From Hyperoodon ampullatus (taxonomy: Eukaryota; Chordata; Mammalia; Artiodactyla; Ziphiidae), in assembly GCA_949752795.1 (NCBI GenBank), contig OX457060.1:108140949-108204948 (forward strand): a stretch of 64,000 nt of DNA, read 5' to 3'. This document shows, piece after piece, positions 1-12,000 of the stretch. Position numbers and translations under genes: made by a program. The notes beneath the pieces are model-generated. The model was not told where the DNA came from, searched no databases, and saw nothing but the letters and a program-made list of their open reading frames with translations. Each line of letters starts with the position of its first letter. Position 1 is the stretch's first letter.

Positions 1-1495
1 AAGCAAAGATTGCCTCCAATTAAAAGACAAAGATTGTCATCTGGAAAAAAAGTAAGACCTAACTACATGATGCCTAGAAGAAACATACTTTAAATAAAAA
101 ACATAAATAGGTTAAAAGTAAAAGGATGAAATAAGACACAGCATGCTAACACTAATAAAAGGAACCTGGAAACTATCACAGCCAAGAGAAACCCAAGGAA
201 ACCTGACTGCTAAATGTAATGTGGTGTCCTGGATGGGATGCTGGAATGGAAAAATGACATTAAGTTAAAACCAAGGATCTGAATAAAGTATGGACTTAAG
301 TTAATAATAATCTGTCAGTATTGGTTTATTAATTGTAAGAAATATACCATACTGTGGGGTATATGGAGCCTCTCTGTACTCCTTTATAATTTTTTCTATA
401 AATCTGAGAGCGTTTTAAAATGAGTAAGTTTATAAAGAGCAATAAATATGAATTGACAATATTAACATTAGACAAAGTAGGTTTCAGATAATAAATATTA
501 TCAGAAAAGAAGAGTATCATTTCTCAATGACAAAGGTGTCCATCTGTCAGGAGGATATAAAAATCCTAAAAATGTATGCATATACTAGCATAAATTCAAA
601 TACATGAAACAAAAATTGATGCAACTTCAAGGAGAAATAAACAAATCCACGATCATAGCCTGAGCTTTTAAAACCCCTGTCATAGACTGAATGTTTGTGT
701 CTCCACATCAATTCATATGTTGAAATTCTAACCCCCAATGTGATGGTTTAGGAAGCAGGGCCTTTGGGAGGCGATTAGGTCCCTGAGGGTGAAGACTTCA
801 GAAATGAGACTGTGCCATTATGAAAGAGACCCCACAGAGCTCCCTTGTTCCTTCTGCCATGTGAGAACACAGCAAAAAGATGGCCATCTATGAAACACGA
901 AGTAGGTCCTCTCCAGACACCAAATTTGTCAGCACCTTGATGTTGGACTTCCCAGCCTCCAGAACTGTGAGAAAAGATTTCTGTTGTCTATAAGCTACCC
1001 AGTCTATGCCAGTCTGTTATAGCAGCCTGAGGAGACTAAGACAACCCTTTTATCAATAATTGATTGAACAAGCAGACATAATATCAATAAGGATATAGCA
1101 AATATGAATAACCATATCAATCAAATTAACCTAACTGACAAATTTGGAACATTCCATCCACAATAGATTACACATTCTTCCCAAGTGCACACAAAACATA
1201 GATCAAAAGATAAAACATATACTAGACCATGCAACAATTTTTCATAAATTTAAAGTATTCAAGTCAGATAAAGTATATCTTTGAACAAAGAAAGTAAAAA
1301 AACAAAAACAGAATGTTTTCTTATTAAATTAGAAATAACAAATAATATTTCCCCAAATATCAGAAAATAACAAACATCTAAATAAATGAATAAAAATGAA
1401 AAACAATATATGACAATTTTTGAGATGCTGCTAAAGCTGTACTTTGCAGGGAATTTATAGCGTTAACTACCGACTGATATATTAGAAAAGGTTTG
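1..1495 (+). mobile_element. Old degraded L1 (ORF2 endonuclease-to-early-RT region), interrupted by an LTR
   Basis: Three blocks (about 1-170, 550-677 and 1044-1495) read as consecutive parts of mammalian L1 ORF2 on the plus strand. Examples are the endonuclease stretch around 60-170 with the 'agaaacatactttaaat' and 'catgctaacactaata' landmarks, the 'gaacattccatccacaa' stretch near 1148 and the 'gctgctaaagctgtactttgc' stretch near 1425. There are many stops and indels, so nothing is coded. The order of the blocks shows that the LTR at 678-1043 was inserted into an existing L1. Divergence suggests an old L1M-type copy; the subfamily is not determinable by eye. Confidence 0.75.
678..1043 (+). 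mobile_element. MST/MLT1-type LTR (ERVL-MaLR), solo, nested in L1
   Basis: The element starts tgtcatagactgaatg and ends gactaagaca. It has the family landmarks 'aattcatatgttgaaattc', 'taacccccaatgtgatgg', 'gcctttgggagg', 'gccatgtgagaacacagc' and 'cctccagaactgtgag'. The flanks are accc(c) at 673-677 and accc(t) at 1044-1048, consistent with a 5-bp target duplication with one change. L1 sequence continues on both sides. It is a solo LTR with no coding sequence. Confidence 0.85.
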
Positions 1496-2547
1496 ATGAT
1501 TTCTTTACAACCTGGATGGGTCTCTGCATCTTGGCATTCATAACTGAATAGCCTCCTCAAATTATATCTGCCCCCAATTATTTAACAATATATTAAATGT
1601 ATTTCTGATTTGACCAACCAATAATCAGTTTAATTTTCTTGTTGGGCTAAGGTATACTTATGCACCATTGCTCATTTTCTGCTTATCTACAAATAGATCA
1701 ACAAAAGTCTATTTAACTATCAATTCCATTTTAACTCTCTGTAGGCATGCCTTTGTAACAGACCCAGTACCTTCTGATGCTCCAATGCTTCCTCTCCAGC
1801 AAAAGAGAAAAGAAAAAAATCAGTTTCTTATACATTTCACTCCTATTGATATGTTATCTCTTTTACTAAGGATATTTGCAATTGAAGCTAGAGGAAATAT
1901 TTCAGATAATTGAGCAATTAGACTTATATTTTGGAAAAGAAGTACTTTTCCTTGCCAATAAGAAAATGCATGCATGTGTGCACATACCTAAATATATCCA
2001 GTTGTCATTTTATTGACTGCTCTATATATATACATTAAGTCCTTTATCTATATAATTATATATTCATGTTCGAATTGTCCTGTGAGCTATGTTTGATTAT
2101 TAATCTCTTTTTACCATAAGGAAAAAGAAACGGGTCATGTATCTTACCCTCGTTCATGTACAAATGATGAATCTAGGAGTCAGACACACTCTAATTTCTT
2201 CTATGATGCTGCCTTCCTTCCTCTATCTATGATTAATATGAAATTAAAATATGTTTGGTCATTCATTAACTCACTATATATTGGAGGCTATTTCCAATAT
2301 GCTCTGTTTTAAGTATAGACAAAAAAAAAAAATAATGTCTTTAACAAAAGAGGGGTATTTTCCCAAACCTATAAGCACTCATTCAGAGCCCTGGGAAGAT
2401 GATTTGCTAACTGGTATCCTTTGGAACAACGGCTATCACTACTTCTCCTGGATCCACAACCCTGAGGGAAGGCTTGCTTCCCCATTAGCAGGAGTGGTTC
2501 ATCACATACTCTTTTTTTTTAGTCAAATCAATTTTACTTTATTTATT
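1496..2547. other. AT-rich sequence, no feature recognised
   Basis: Short open frames at 1668-1913 (+) and 2251-2574 (+) have no recognisable domain, splice context or coding-like composition. The second runs into an L1 3' fragment. Confidence 0.5.
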
Positions 2548-2664
2548 ATTTTTAACATCTTTATTGGAGTATAATTGCTTTACAATGGTGTGTTAGTTTC
2601 TGCTTTATAACAAAGTGAATCAGCTACACATATACATATATCCCCATATCTCTTGCCTCTTTTC
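2548..2664 (-). mobile_element. L1 3' end fragment, minus strand
   Basis: The tail of a cetartiodactyl-type L1 read from its 3' end: 'aacatctttattggagtata', 'ttgctttacaatggtgtgtt', 'tataacaaagtgaatcagct' and 'acatatatccccatatctc'. It is 5'-truncated at about 2664 and non-coding. Confidence 0.9.
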
Positions 2665-3353
2665 AATTACGGACTTGGTACTTGACTATCACCACACAAG
2701 TATACAGGAAAAGAATGTTCTATGTCATATCCTGCTCTTTTATTTATTTATTTTTTGAATGACCTTCCATAAATCTCCTAAACTCTCTGCCACAATTCCC
2801 TCACCTCTCAAATGTGAATGAATTCTGTGGACTCACTGAATATGTAAATTAGCTACAGGATTTTGAATTTTTTGCAGAAGATTGGTTATCCAATCTATCC
2901 ATTGTCCTTTAAATAATAATTAAGGAGCCTTAAAAATGTGCTTATTTTCAAATGTATTTGTATTTGCTTACTTTTGTTAATCTTTAATTACTTTCCATTT
3001 TCAAAATATTCATTTACAGAAAGGATTTACTTTCAGCAAAAGTTATGAGCTTACAACTGTTAATGCAAACAATTCCTAAAGAGTGCTTTGTTTCAATAAA
3101 CAAAAATGCAAACATAAAAGAGTGACCTAAATCATCACACTTAAATGCAAATGATGTTAATTAAGTTTATAGCCATAAGTAGCTGATAACAGAGTGTAAA
3201 AAATGGATATAGATAGCAAAGATCTAGAAAGCTTTCATATATGGATACGTAATTCTTCTGGGGAAAAAAGTTAATTTCTTGAGAAGAGGCCATTTATTAT
3301 AGTTGTCTTAATTAAATTATATAATGGATTTTCCTAAAGTTAAGGGAAAAACA

Positions 3354-3356
<3 letters not shown>
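2665..3356. other. Unique AT-rich sequence
   Basis: I recognise no gene or repeat family here. Confidence 0.45.

Positions 3357-3402
<46 letters not shown>
3357..3402. repeat. (AT)20 microsatellite followed by a short (AC) run
   Basis: Uninterrupted AT dinucleotides run from 3357 to 3397, followed by acacac. The length and purity make it likely to vary in length between individuals. Confidence 0.95.
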
Positions 3403-3403
<1 letters not shown>

Positions 3404-5084
3404 GCTGTGGTATATCCAAAGTTAAGCAGAGAACACAAATAAGCATGCAGAAACCTGTTCTAAAGTATTCACTTTTTTTCAATTTTCTAGATAGTTTGAG
3501 GAAGACTGAATTTACATTGGCTTTTTCTAGACAATTACTGTCATTTTCACTACACTAATAAAAAACTGGTTATATTAGGAAAAGTAGATCACTGAATAAT
3601 TTTAAGAGTTAACATGGGAAATTATATGGTATGTCATGTACCTTGGTGGTAGATAGTTAATCCTTTTTGAAGACAGGTTATATTACACAACATTTTTAAT
3701 GGAATAGAACTTATTCCCACTGGAAACTGGAAATGCCCAATATAACTTAACTATCAGAGCTTAGCATACCAAAAACTTTTCTGCAATGGACAATAATGCT
3801 ATTCACCTCTCCATCTACAATGATATGGAAGTAAGATGTTTTTACTCCAAAAACAAAACAAAACAAAAAAACCATGCATTTACTAGCTGGTATGTCTAAA
3901 ATTTTCTAGTTCAAATTTTCCTAAAATCACTATGTTTTTTTTCATTAATGTATACATTTAAAGGGCTATATTAAGACAGCCAAACTAATTTGTATTACTT
4001 TGTCCTGTCTGACCTAAGCTAGAGATGGCTGATGAGTGTCCAACAGAAAATGAATTCATGCAAACATCCAAATGGCCAACTCTTTACAATCATGATTCAA
4101 GTATAAAACTGGGATTATTTGACGTACCTAATAAGATAGCTGTAAGAACTTACTGAAACAATGCAAATAAAGTTTCTATGTCACAGTACACGGCAAAGAA
4201 TAGGTGTTTAAAAACATTAGCTTCCTTCTTATTTGTTGGCTATGAAAATTCAAAATTTGCATTACATACATGAAATAAAGTGACTAATGTATTTATATGC
4301 ATTCTTGCAAAAATTATTTTGGTAAATAAATGATAAAGTCTGTTTTATTTACTTGTGTTTTATTCATATATTAGACACAAAGAGTATTACATAAATAACA
4401 ATTTTCAACAAAATATATAATCATTATCAGACTTCCTTAAAAGGAGAAATTTGATGAAAATTTTTGGAACTTATATCTGTGAAAATTCACAGGCAGTGTT
4501 GTTCACTCAGTTCTAAATGGGAGAGTTAAAGTTTATATCTGTTACAATGTCCTTTAATTAATCATACATACTAATTAAGCATATCATGCATAAAAAATTA
4601 AAATGAATAAACATATGGATATTTCACATACGTCTCCAGGGACAATAGCATTGTTGGCATATTTTAGTGTGTATGATTGAGAAAATTAATAGTAATTGTT
4701 AACAAAATACATGTTCTGTTTTGTAATATATTTTGCATTTTTTACTCAGTGAAGTAGAACCTTCTTTCATTATGCAGTCTCTTTCCAAATTCAGTGGGCA
4801 TAAAAAAAAAACAATGTGTACTGAATTGCTTTCTTTAACTTCTCTTCATATATTTAAAATAGTACCAGGAATTTTGCCAAATAATGTAGTAATTCCTCCA
4901 AATTGAAAACCAAGCTAACTATCATTTAACTCTACAGTTCAATGCTGTTTCTGTGCTTATACTGAATTTCAATCATAGACTTATAGTCCAAGTTCTCCAT
5001 AGGACTTCAACTTTCCAAAACAAATATAAATTTGATATCATGCTTCTAAATACCTTAATGAAGCAGGCTAAATGGCAACAAAAA
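3403..5084. other. Unique AT-rich sequence
   Basis: No coding or RNA gene is recognised. A weak MIR-like stretch is listed separately at 4108-4222. Confidence 0.45.
4108..4222 (-). mobile_element. Possible MIR SINE fragment, minus strand
   Basis: The stretch 'gggattatttg...tgtaagaacttactgaaacaatgcaaataaag...acagtacacggcaaagaat' resembles the reverse complement of the MIR core ('gaggattaaatgagataatgcatgtaaagcgct...cagtgcctggcacatagt'). It is diverged, so this is a low-confidence call. Confidence 0.4.
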
Positions 5085-5225
5085 TAATAATGCTTGACCT
5101 CATTAATAAAAAGTTAGTCATACAATATTGGATTTTTACAATGAACATGCAAGGTAGGTATTATTCTATGGTAAAGAAGAAATACTAAGCCAGAGATCTA
5201 GTTAGTGGAAGAGCCAGATTATATA
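5085..5225 (+). mobile_element. MIR SINE fragment, plus strand
   Basis: The stretch 'caaggtaggtattattctat' (5149-5168) and the following 'actaagccagagatctagtt' and 'agtggaagagccagattat' match the MIR 3' half ('gaggtaggtactattatt ... gaaactgaggcacagag ... agctagtaagtggcagagcc'). Confidence 0.65.
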
Positions 5226-5721
5226 ATAAAAATATTGATTTAAGGTTTTCCAAAAATATAATTCAGTAAATAATTAGCTGATAATAAAATCCAATAATAC
5301 TTTTATGGAGGGAATCAGTAATGTTATAAAGAAAAAAATAAAATATTAACTTGAAGGGGCAGACAGTGCTTAAATACGTATTTATTTCTTATCACTTATT
5401 TTCTAATGATCATCAGATATCTTTCATTACTATAGTTGACTATGAAGGGCAAACATGAGGTGACTGGGCAACAACCCCACACACACTTCCAATTAGGCTT
5501 GGATGTGGACTTGAAACCTCTCCTTAATTGAGTAACTACCATTCAACTGGAATTGGACAAGGAGATGAAAATTTTTACTATGCCTAATCTAGACTATTGG
5601 CTAATGTTATGTTATAAATATATTCAAAACACAAACTTTATGTGATATTCAGTAAATATAATAAAAATATTAAGAGTCCTGAAGTACTCTGAAAGATATA
5701 TACAACTTTCTTAGTTATGGG
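5226..5721. other. Unique AT-rich sequence
   Basis: No feature is recognised. Confidence 0.45.
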
Positions 5722-6204
5722 AAGTGGTAAGCAGAATTCTAATACGTTACCTGTGTAAGCTGCAAATGCCCCCTGGAGATAGCATGTCATAAAGTTACTT
5801 AATAAGAAAAAAGGGTTTTTGCTGATGTGACTAAATTGAGGATCTTGAGATGGAGGGATTATCCTGGATTATCTCTGTGGGCCTTAAATGCCACTGTAGT
5901 GTATTTACGAGAGACAGACAGAGTGAGATTTGAAACAGAAAAGAAGACAAGGGAATGTGACCACAGATGCAGAGACTGAAATGATGCAGCACAAGGAATG
6001 CCAGCAGCTACCAGAAGTTGGAAGGGGCAAGGAATGGGTTCATTCTTAAAGCCTACAGAGGAAGCGTAGCCCTCTGGACACTCTGATTTTGGCCCAGTGA
6101 TACTAATTTCAGACTTCTGGCCTCCAGAACTGTGGGAGAATACATTTTTATTGGTTTATGCCAACATGTTTGTGGTGAGTTATTACAGTGGTCACGGGAA
6201 TACA
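5722..6204 (+). mobile_element. MLT1-type LTR (ERVL-MaLR)
   Basis: MLT1 landmarks appear in order: 'gtggtaagcagaattctaa', 'gctgatgtgactaaattgag', 'gatggagggattatcctgga', 'gtgaccacagatgcagag', 'gccagcagctaccagaag', 'acttctggcctccagaact' and a degraded 'ttacagtggtcacgggaata' end. A matching internal segment follows directly, so this is the 5' LTR of a partial provirus-like element. It contains no functional reading frame. Confidence 0.85.
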
Positions 6205-6480
6205 GATTTTGATACCCAAAGGTGGAATGTGCTGTAACAAATACCTGAAAATGGCAAAGTGACTTTGGAATCTACTAATGGATAGAGGCTGAAAGACCTC
6301 TGAAGCATATGATAGAAAAAGCCTAGACTATTTTAAATAGAATGTTGGTGGGAATAGGGATTTGAAAGACGTTTTGTTTGAGGGCTCTGAAGAAAATGAA
6401 GAACATGTTATGGAAAACTGAAGAAAAGTTGGTTCTTGTAATATAGTGGCAGAAAACTTCACTGAATTGTCTTATAGCTG
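6205..6480 (+). mobile_element. MaLR internal sequence (MLT1/THE1-type), truncated
   Basis: The sequence after the LTR keeps the order typical of MaLR internal regions: 'gctgtaacaaatacctgaaa', 'gtgactttggaatctac', 'ggatagaggctgaaagacct', 'gaacatgttatggaaaact' and 'tagtggcagaaaacttcact'. MaLR internal regions are gag-derived; here stops and indels remove any coding capacity. No 3' LTR is seen, and the right boundary near 6480 is approximate. Confidence 0.75.
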
Positions 6481-7894
6481 TGCATTTGTCTTCCAAAATA
6501 ATTAAGAAGATAGTATACTCACTATCATTAAGAGTGCTGTTTAAATTGGAGCAAAAATGAACATTGTATTCATCATATGCCTACTGCCATTCTTCTATCC
6601 CCCAGAACAATTAATTTGATTCAGTGGTTGAATCAGAACTTACATAAGAAATAGTATTTGGCTCAGTGAGAAATAGATGGTGTTCTTAATTAAGAAACCA
6701 TACTTGGCTCAGTGATATTAGTCTTCACACTGTTTGAAAATGGGATTCATATAATATATACACTGCTTTCTAAATAATTTACCTATTATTATTCTAGTTG
6801 TCATTAAATATTTTTATTAAATGAGTGGGAAAAGTGTCTGGAAAGCATTCTTGATACTATCTGTAGAACTGTGCAGCTAAAAGAATCAAAAAAATTGCAA
6901 TATAGAGTCAACAACAGTCGTGGCTGTCATGTTATTAAAATCATGATAAAGACGTAATTCTAATATTACTGACAGCCCCAGATTCCTGATGTAAAATGAC
7001 TGAATAATTTAGGCTGGAACACAGAGGGTGTGTTTTCAGCTGAGAATGAACATATGGATTGAAGTAGATTCCCACTGATTATGCACTGGGCCTAGAAATA
7101 ATTTATACTAGAGTTTTTTATTTGTTTTTTAATAGAGAAGCATATATGTCGAGAAAAATGTTATTTCTTACATTGTTTCAGTATATGAATCCCAGAATGT
7201 ATTCAAAATTTCTTAATATTCAATAGTGAATGTTCTAAAATTTAAAAAATGGATTAATTTGAAGTAGCTCCAAATCTCTAAGTATTAAAGCTAACCACAA
7301 GCAGTTGTACCATCAAGAATTTTATAGGAAGCTTTTCTTAAATTGCTTTATGTAGAAAAAGGAGAAAATTGAAATTCAAATATGAATATTAAAAAAAACC
7401 CTAACCATCATACTATCATCATTTTTTTTCTTGAGCTAAGAGACAAGATAATCATATATCCACACTTATGATCCTACAGGAGAATTCAAAGAGCATTCTT
7501 TTGAACTCAGAATAACCTGAGTGGTCTCTTTGTCTACACACTAGTATATTTTTAGAGAACTATATGCATGAGAAATGAGGACAAAACCTTCAAAGGAGTA
7601 ACAGGAAACAAGTATATAAGTTAGAAAAATAAAGGAAGAAGAATGGGTTTAGGTAAATGTATATTGTAAATGGTGTTAAACAAATAATTTTCATTTAATT
7701 TTGAATTTACCCATGCATTTATTCAACTGCCAATGTCAAACCCGGTAGTTCAAAAGTAGAATTTTGGAAATATGATTTTTTTAAAACAAAGTATTTTTGT
7801 CCATTTAGAAGTTATTTCCCCCAATGGGACCATGTTTCTTACATCTCTTTTTATAGATAAAAAATATTTATTTTTGTTCTACAATAGATCATGA
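6481..7894. other. Unique AT-rich sequence
   Basis: No gene or clear repeat is recognised. Part of the left end could be further MaLR internal sequence too diverged to call. Confidence 0.4.
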
Positions 7895-7965
7895 CTTTTT
7901 GAGAATAGATTTCATGCTGTCTCCCTTGTATATCTCAATAACCTGGCATAGGTTCTGGAAGAGAA
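7895..7965 (+). mobile_element. Possible L2 3' end fragment
   Basis: The stretch 'gagaatagatttcatgctgt ctcccttgtatatctcaata acctggcatagg' resembles the L2 3' end ('...ggcagggactttgtctgtct...tatccccagtgcctggcacatag'). The match is short and diverged. Confidence 0.35.
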
Positions 7966-8134
7966 AAAAAGATTGCATACTGAATATTTACTGCTTATTA
8001 AGAAAATTAATATGTAATATCAATGGTTACACTTCTAAAATCTCTGGTAATCTAAAAGACTTGATACTGAACAATTATTTTTTTAACAATTTTTTTAAAA
8101 AATTATCTTTCTAACCATACATGTATATAGGTAG

Positions 8135-8195
8135 GCAGGTAGTTAAGTAGGTAGGTAGGTATCTCTCTGTCAGCCTACCTACATAACTTGCCTTG
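8135..8195. repeat. (GTAG)n tetranucleotide tract with an inverted partner
   Basis: The tract 'taggtaggcaggtag...taggtaggtaggt' is followed about 20 bases later by 'gcctacctac', the reverse complement of its gtaggtaggc part, giving a small hairpin-capable structure. Confidence 0.8.
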
Positions 8196-8942
8196 CCTCA
8201 TTTAAGAAGGAGTTTAAGATAGATAATTTGTAATAAGTAATTCATGAAATTCCATTATAGCTATATTGTATGAAATTTGGCATAGAGTCAATATAGAGTT
8301 TTTCTCTGTAAAATAATCTAACAAATATGTATGTCAACAGCAACAACAAAAATATTTATAAGCGACTAAAAATGTGCCAAGCATTAGGCCAGTTAAAGGG
8401 GGATCACAAAGGGAAATGGGACACAGCTTCTCCATTCAGGCAGCATCCAATGTCATGGACTAAATTTGACCATCCATTGCTTACTCACATAAGAGCTTTG
8501 AACATTTGAGGACTGTGGCAATGAGGCCAGGATGATCACGAGTATTATCAAATTTTTTTACGAATGCATATCCACTGCCCATTTGAAACTTTAAAATACT
8601 TAATAATTTTATCATGATTACATTTGGTTTCCTTTCCATAATAAGGATGAAAAGCTTGTGTCACTTAAAAATTAAACTTCCCACCATTTTATAATTACAG
8701 AGGAACACAAAGGCTAAACTGCCTTATTTTATTTTTAGAATAAGAAATGTGCATTGTCATTGCTTGATAATTGAGCAGGGATGAGAGTATATTTAAAGAA
8801 CAATGCATTTAACTTTAAGGATGGGATGATACATTCAATCTATTCCAAAGAAACACTTGGGTAGAAAAAGAATATCTAAAAGGTAATGCAGGCTTTGTTA
8901 TCTGATCTCATTCTCTCTCTCCCCTAAATTATGACCTAGATG

Positions 8943-9022
8943 GGGTTGGTTAGCTTAATTGTTTAGAGTACCATTCTGAGTAAACTAAGGTCACAGCTTT
9001 GATTTCGAGGTCAGTCTCCTAA
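8943..9022 (+). mobile_element. tRNA-Ile-like sequence (degraded tRNA pseudogene or tRNA-derived SINE)
   Basis: The stretch 'ggttggttagcttaattgtttagagta' at 8943-8970 aligns with the tRNA-Ile 5' half including the pol III A box (ggttagctcagttggttagagc). It is followed at the right distance by 'aaactaaggtcacagctttgatttcga', corresponding to the variable loop and T arm (ccaaggtcgcgggttcgatcc). The cloverleaf is broken and the anticodon region is altered, so it is not a working tRNA. It lacks the familiar CHR or MIR bodies on either side. Confidence 0.55.
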
Positions 9023-9044
9023 TAGATGTTTATCTGTTGATCAC

Positions 9045-12000
9045 AAAAAGGCTGAGTTAATAAGAACCTAATTGAGATGGTGCAAAAGCTTTTATTAACA
9101 AGTAAACACTACAAAGTGTATATTCTACTATTACACTATCATTAATTTTGCTTCCATATGCAAAAGGACAGCACATCACTGAATGATCTCCATGGAAAAG
9201 TATATAATTCTCTTCCAGTGAATGAGAGTAAGAGAATAATGTAATAAAGATGTACTTTATCATATTAAATTTATCATGTCTATGTTGCATGAAACCCCCT
9301 AGAACTTTAGTAGAAAAGTAAAATCATGGTTTACCAAAATAGGAAAGGATAAAATAGTGAAGAAAGAAAAGTTAATTTCAAGCTTCAAAAAAGATATTAC
9401 AAGTAATGGAGGTTAAAATAAAACTGAGACTATAAAAGCAATTAAGAATGTCCCTTTAAGTAGCAATGCATGAGAGATTGTGATAGCCTCAAATTGTTCA
9501 TATTTGCTTAGAAAAGGTCACAAGATATCACTGGATTGTTAACACTAAGCAAGAGACTTCCTTAGAAAAGGGGTATCAGAGGCATAGTCCATTATAGGAC
9601 ATCAGGTCTCCTTAGAATTACAATACACATAATCACTATTGTGGTATTATATAATGTTAACATTTTTCCTAGGACAAATACACTTTTGCTTGGTTTTCAT
9701 ATATATTTTTCTGCCCAGAAAACCCTTGATCAGACCTTTCTAATCCTCAGCATGATCACTCTTATATTTATCCTAAATCCCTGTGTGTCCCCATATAAAC
9801 TTTGAAGCAGTGTAATTCAGTTACAATTACATTGGTTTTTATTGTGTTGCTGCATATTACAAAATGTGAATGGAGAATTAAACAAACAGCAGTGTCTGTC
9901 TCTGGGTATATTTCTTATTACAACTCTGTATAATATGACAGGTTTGAAATACAATGACAAACACAGGAAAGAATATCGTTCTGATAACATATACTGTTGT
10001 GTTTTCATTAATTCTCCAAGAGCATTAGAAGAAAAGACTGCTAATTGAAAAAATGACTCTAGATGCCCTGAAACATAAAAGAACTCTATATCAGTTTATG
10101 GAGTTAGTGATTCAAAGTGTTTGCCCATTGTTGTTCTTATTAAAGTTAATGATGTTTGACCCAGTCTACAGACATTTGCTTGACCAAAGACACATACAAT
10201 TATTAATTATAATACCTGTGTATAAACAGCAATAGTATTCTTCTGTTGAGGTTATGTGTCATGAAAGTAAATTGAATTGCATGTTGAATTTCAAGGAAGA
10301 GGAGGTGCTTGGAGTACATCAAACAACAACAGATGCTGCTAAATCAAATAACTATCAATCTTAGACTCACGGTGCCATTGTTGGGTGTTCACGTTCAAAG
10401 TGTAGCCTCAAATGGACAAAGAATATATATCATGTAGTCTGGAATACTAATATTAAGTAAAGCACCAATTAGTTGGAATTGAACTAACAATAAATGTCAA
10501 CAAGTTTGTTCTGCTTTTTATTTCAGAGAAAATGCCAAATGAAAAGAAAATAACCTAATTTATGGGATGGTTAAGAATATTTTCTGCTTTTGTTTTTGTT
10601 TTCTGCTTTTGTTTACATTTTTTCTTTGTTTTGGTAAAAGTATCCTTAGATATACCTTTCACTCTTACAATGTTCTATTAGACCATTTGCTGCAATGGAC
10701 CCTGATACATGGCATAATTCACAGTCATCAGAGAAAGTTTTAAGGATATTTCTAATTCTGCAGTTAAACAGAAAACTATGCTAAGTTTAAAAATGTTTTT
10801 CATCAACAAAAGTTTAAAATGTTTTCTGTTTAAGATTTATTTAATCAAAAACTTAAGATTCTTCACTTATTTCAGGTTTTTGAATATGGAACAGTAAGTC
10901 AAACTATTTTGTTTTGAGGTCATAGAGTAGTTTTGATTGCATATTTCTATAAAATTATCTATATCTCATTATCATTATAAACAGTGGTCACAATGACAAA
11001 AAATTTGAAATTTTTCTCCCTACCAGATACATTTTGAGATGAAGGAAAATAACTTTTTGACTTAAATGTATGATTTCAAATATGTACTACAATACTCAAA
11101 CAGATATTACTAAACCTTTCCAGAGAAACATAATTACAAAGCACTTAGAAAGTTGCCCATACTTTCTTACATTATAGACATTTATCTATGATAACAGAAA
11201 GAAGTCTCAATTTAACCCATTAAATATTCATTTCTAATTAAAACAAAAAGCACATCTTTTAACAAAAAGTCCCAACAACTCACATTAAAGGAAAAGCAAA
11301 ACAGTAAAAAGAGAGTAAAACAATAGCCAAACAAGCCTTCTCTCTTCTCAATCCACTGCTATAAATGATCAGTTGGATAATATTGACATTGATATATTTT
11401 TATTTAAAATCAGTATCAAATTATTAAATTCAGAAAAATAAACCACACCCTTAGCATGATTATTTAAAAATAAAAGTAAAACTTAGCCTCACTACTTACT
11501 AAAGATAAGGTTCACTTGTTTGTTTGGAGGAAGGAGAACACTCTTGCTGCATCAATTAGAACATTATTTACTTTGAAACTACTATAATGAACAATGATGG
11601 CACTTCTTCTAATTAAAAATACTTTGTTCTTTTCTGAGATAATGAGACTTCCAGTGCTGCTGGGCTCAGAAGTACTAAACTCTAAAGCCATGTAGGTTCC
11701 TAAACCATCAACTTGTTGCCTTTGTTCCAAAAGGAACTAAATTTGGTTATGTGTCCCTAAAAATGCCTACTAATACTGTACAGGATATGCTCCTACAAAC
11801 TTGAATTCTCTTGGCCTTCAGTGCAAAAAGCCAAAGAAGCAAGCTAAATAGAAAATAATTATAAACACTCTTTTATTTGAAATAAAAGATATTGGAAATG
11901 GAACAAATTTCCTACAATATGTAAGTTTAAATGTTACACATATTTCTAGTAAGTGTTAGAACTTATATTACCCTATAACTATGATTAAATTTAGCTTTTT

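Noticed and set aside
11512..11730. 72-codon minus-strand frame with fairly protein-like composition
   Set aside because: No recognisable domain, no splice or promoter context, and the length is within chance for this many bases.
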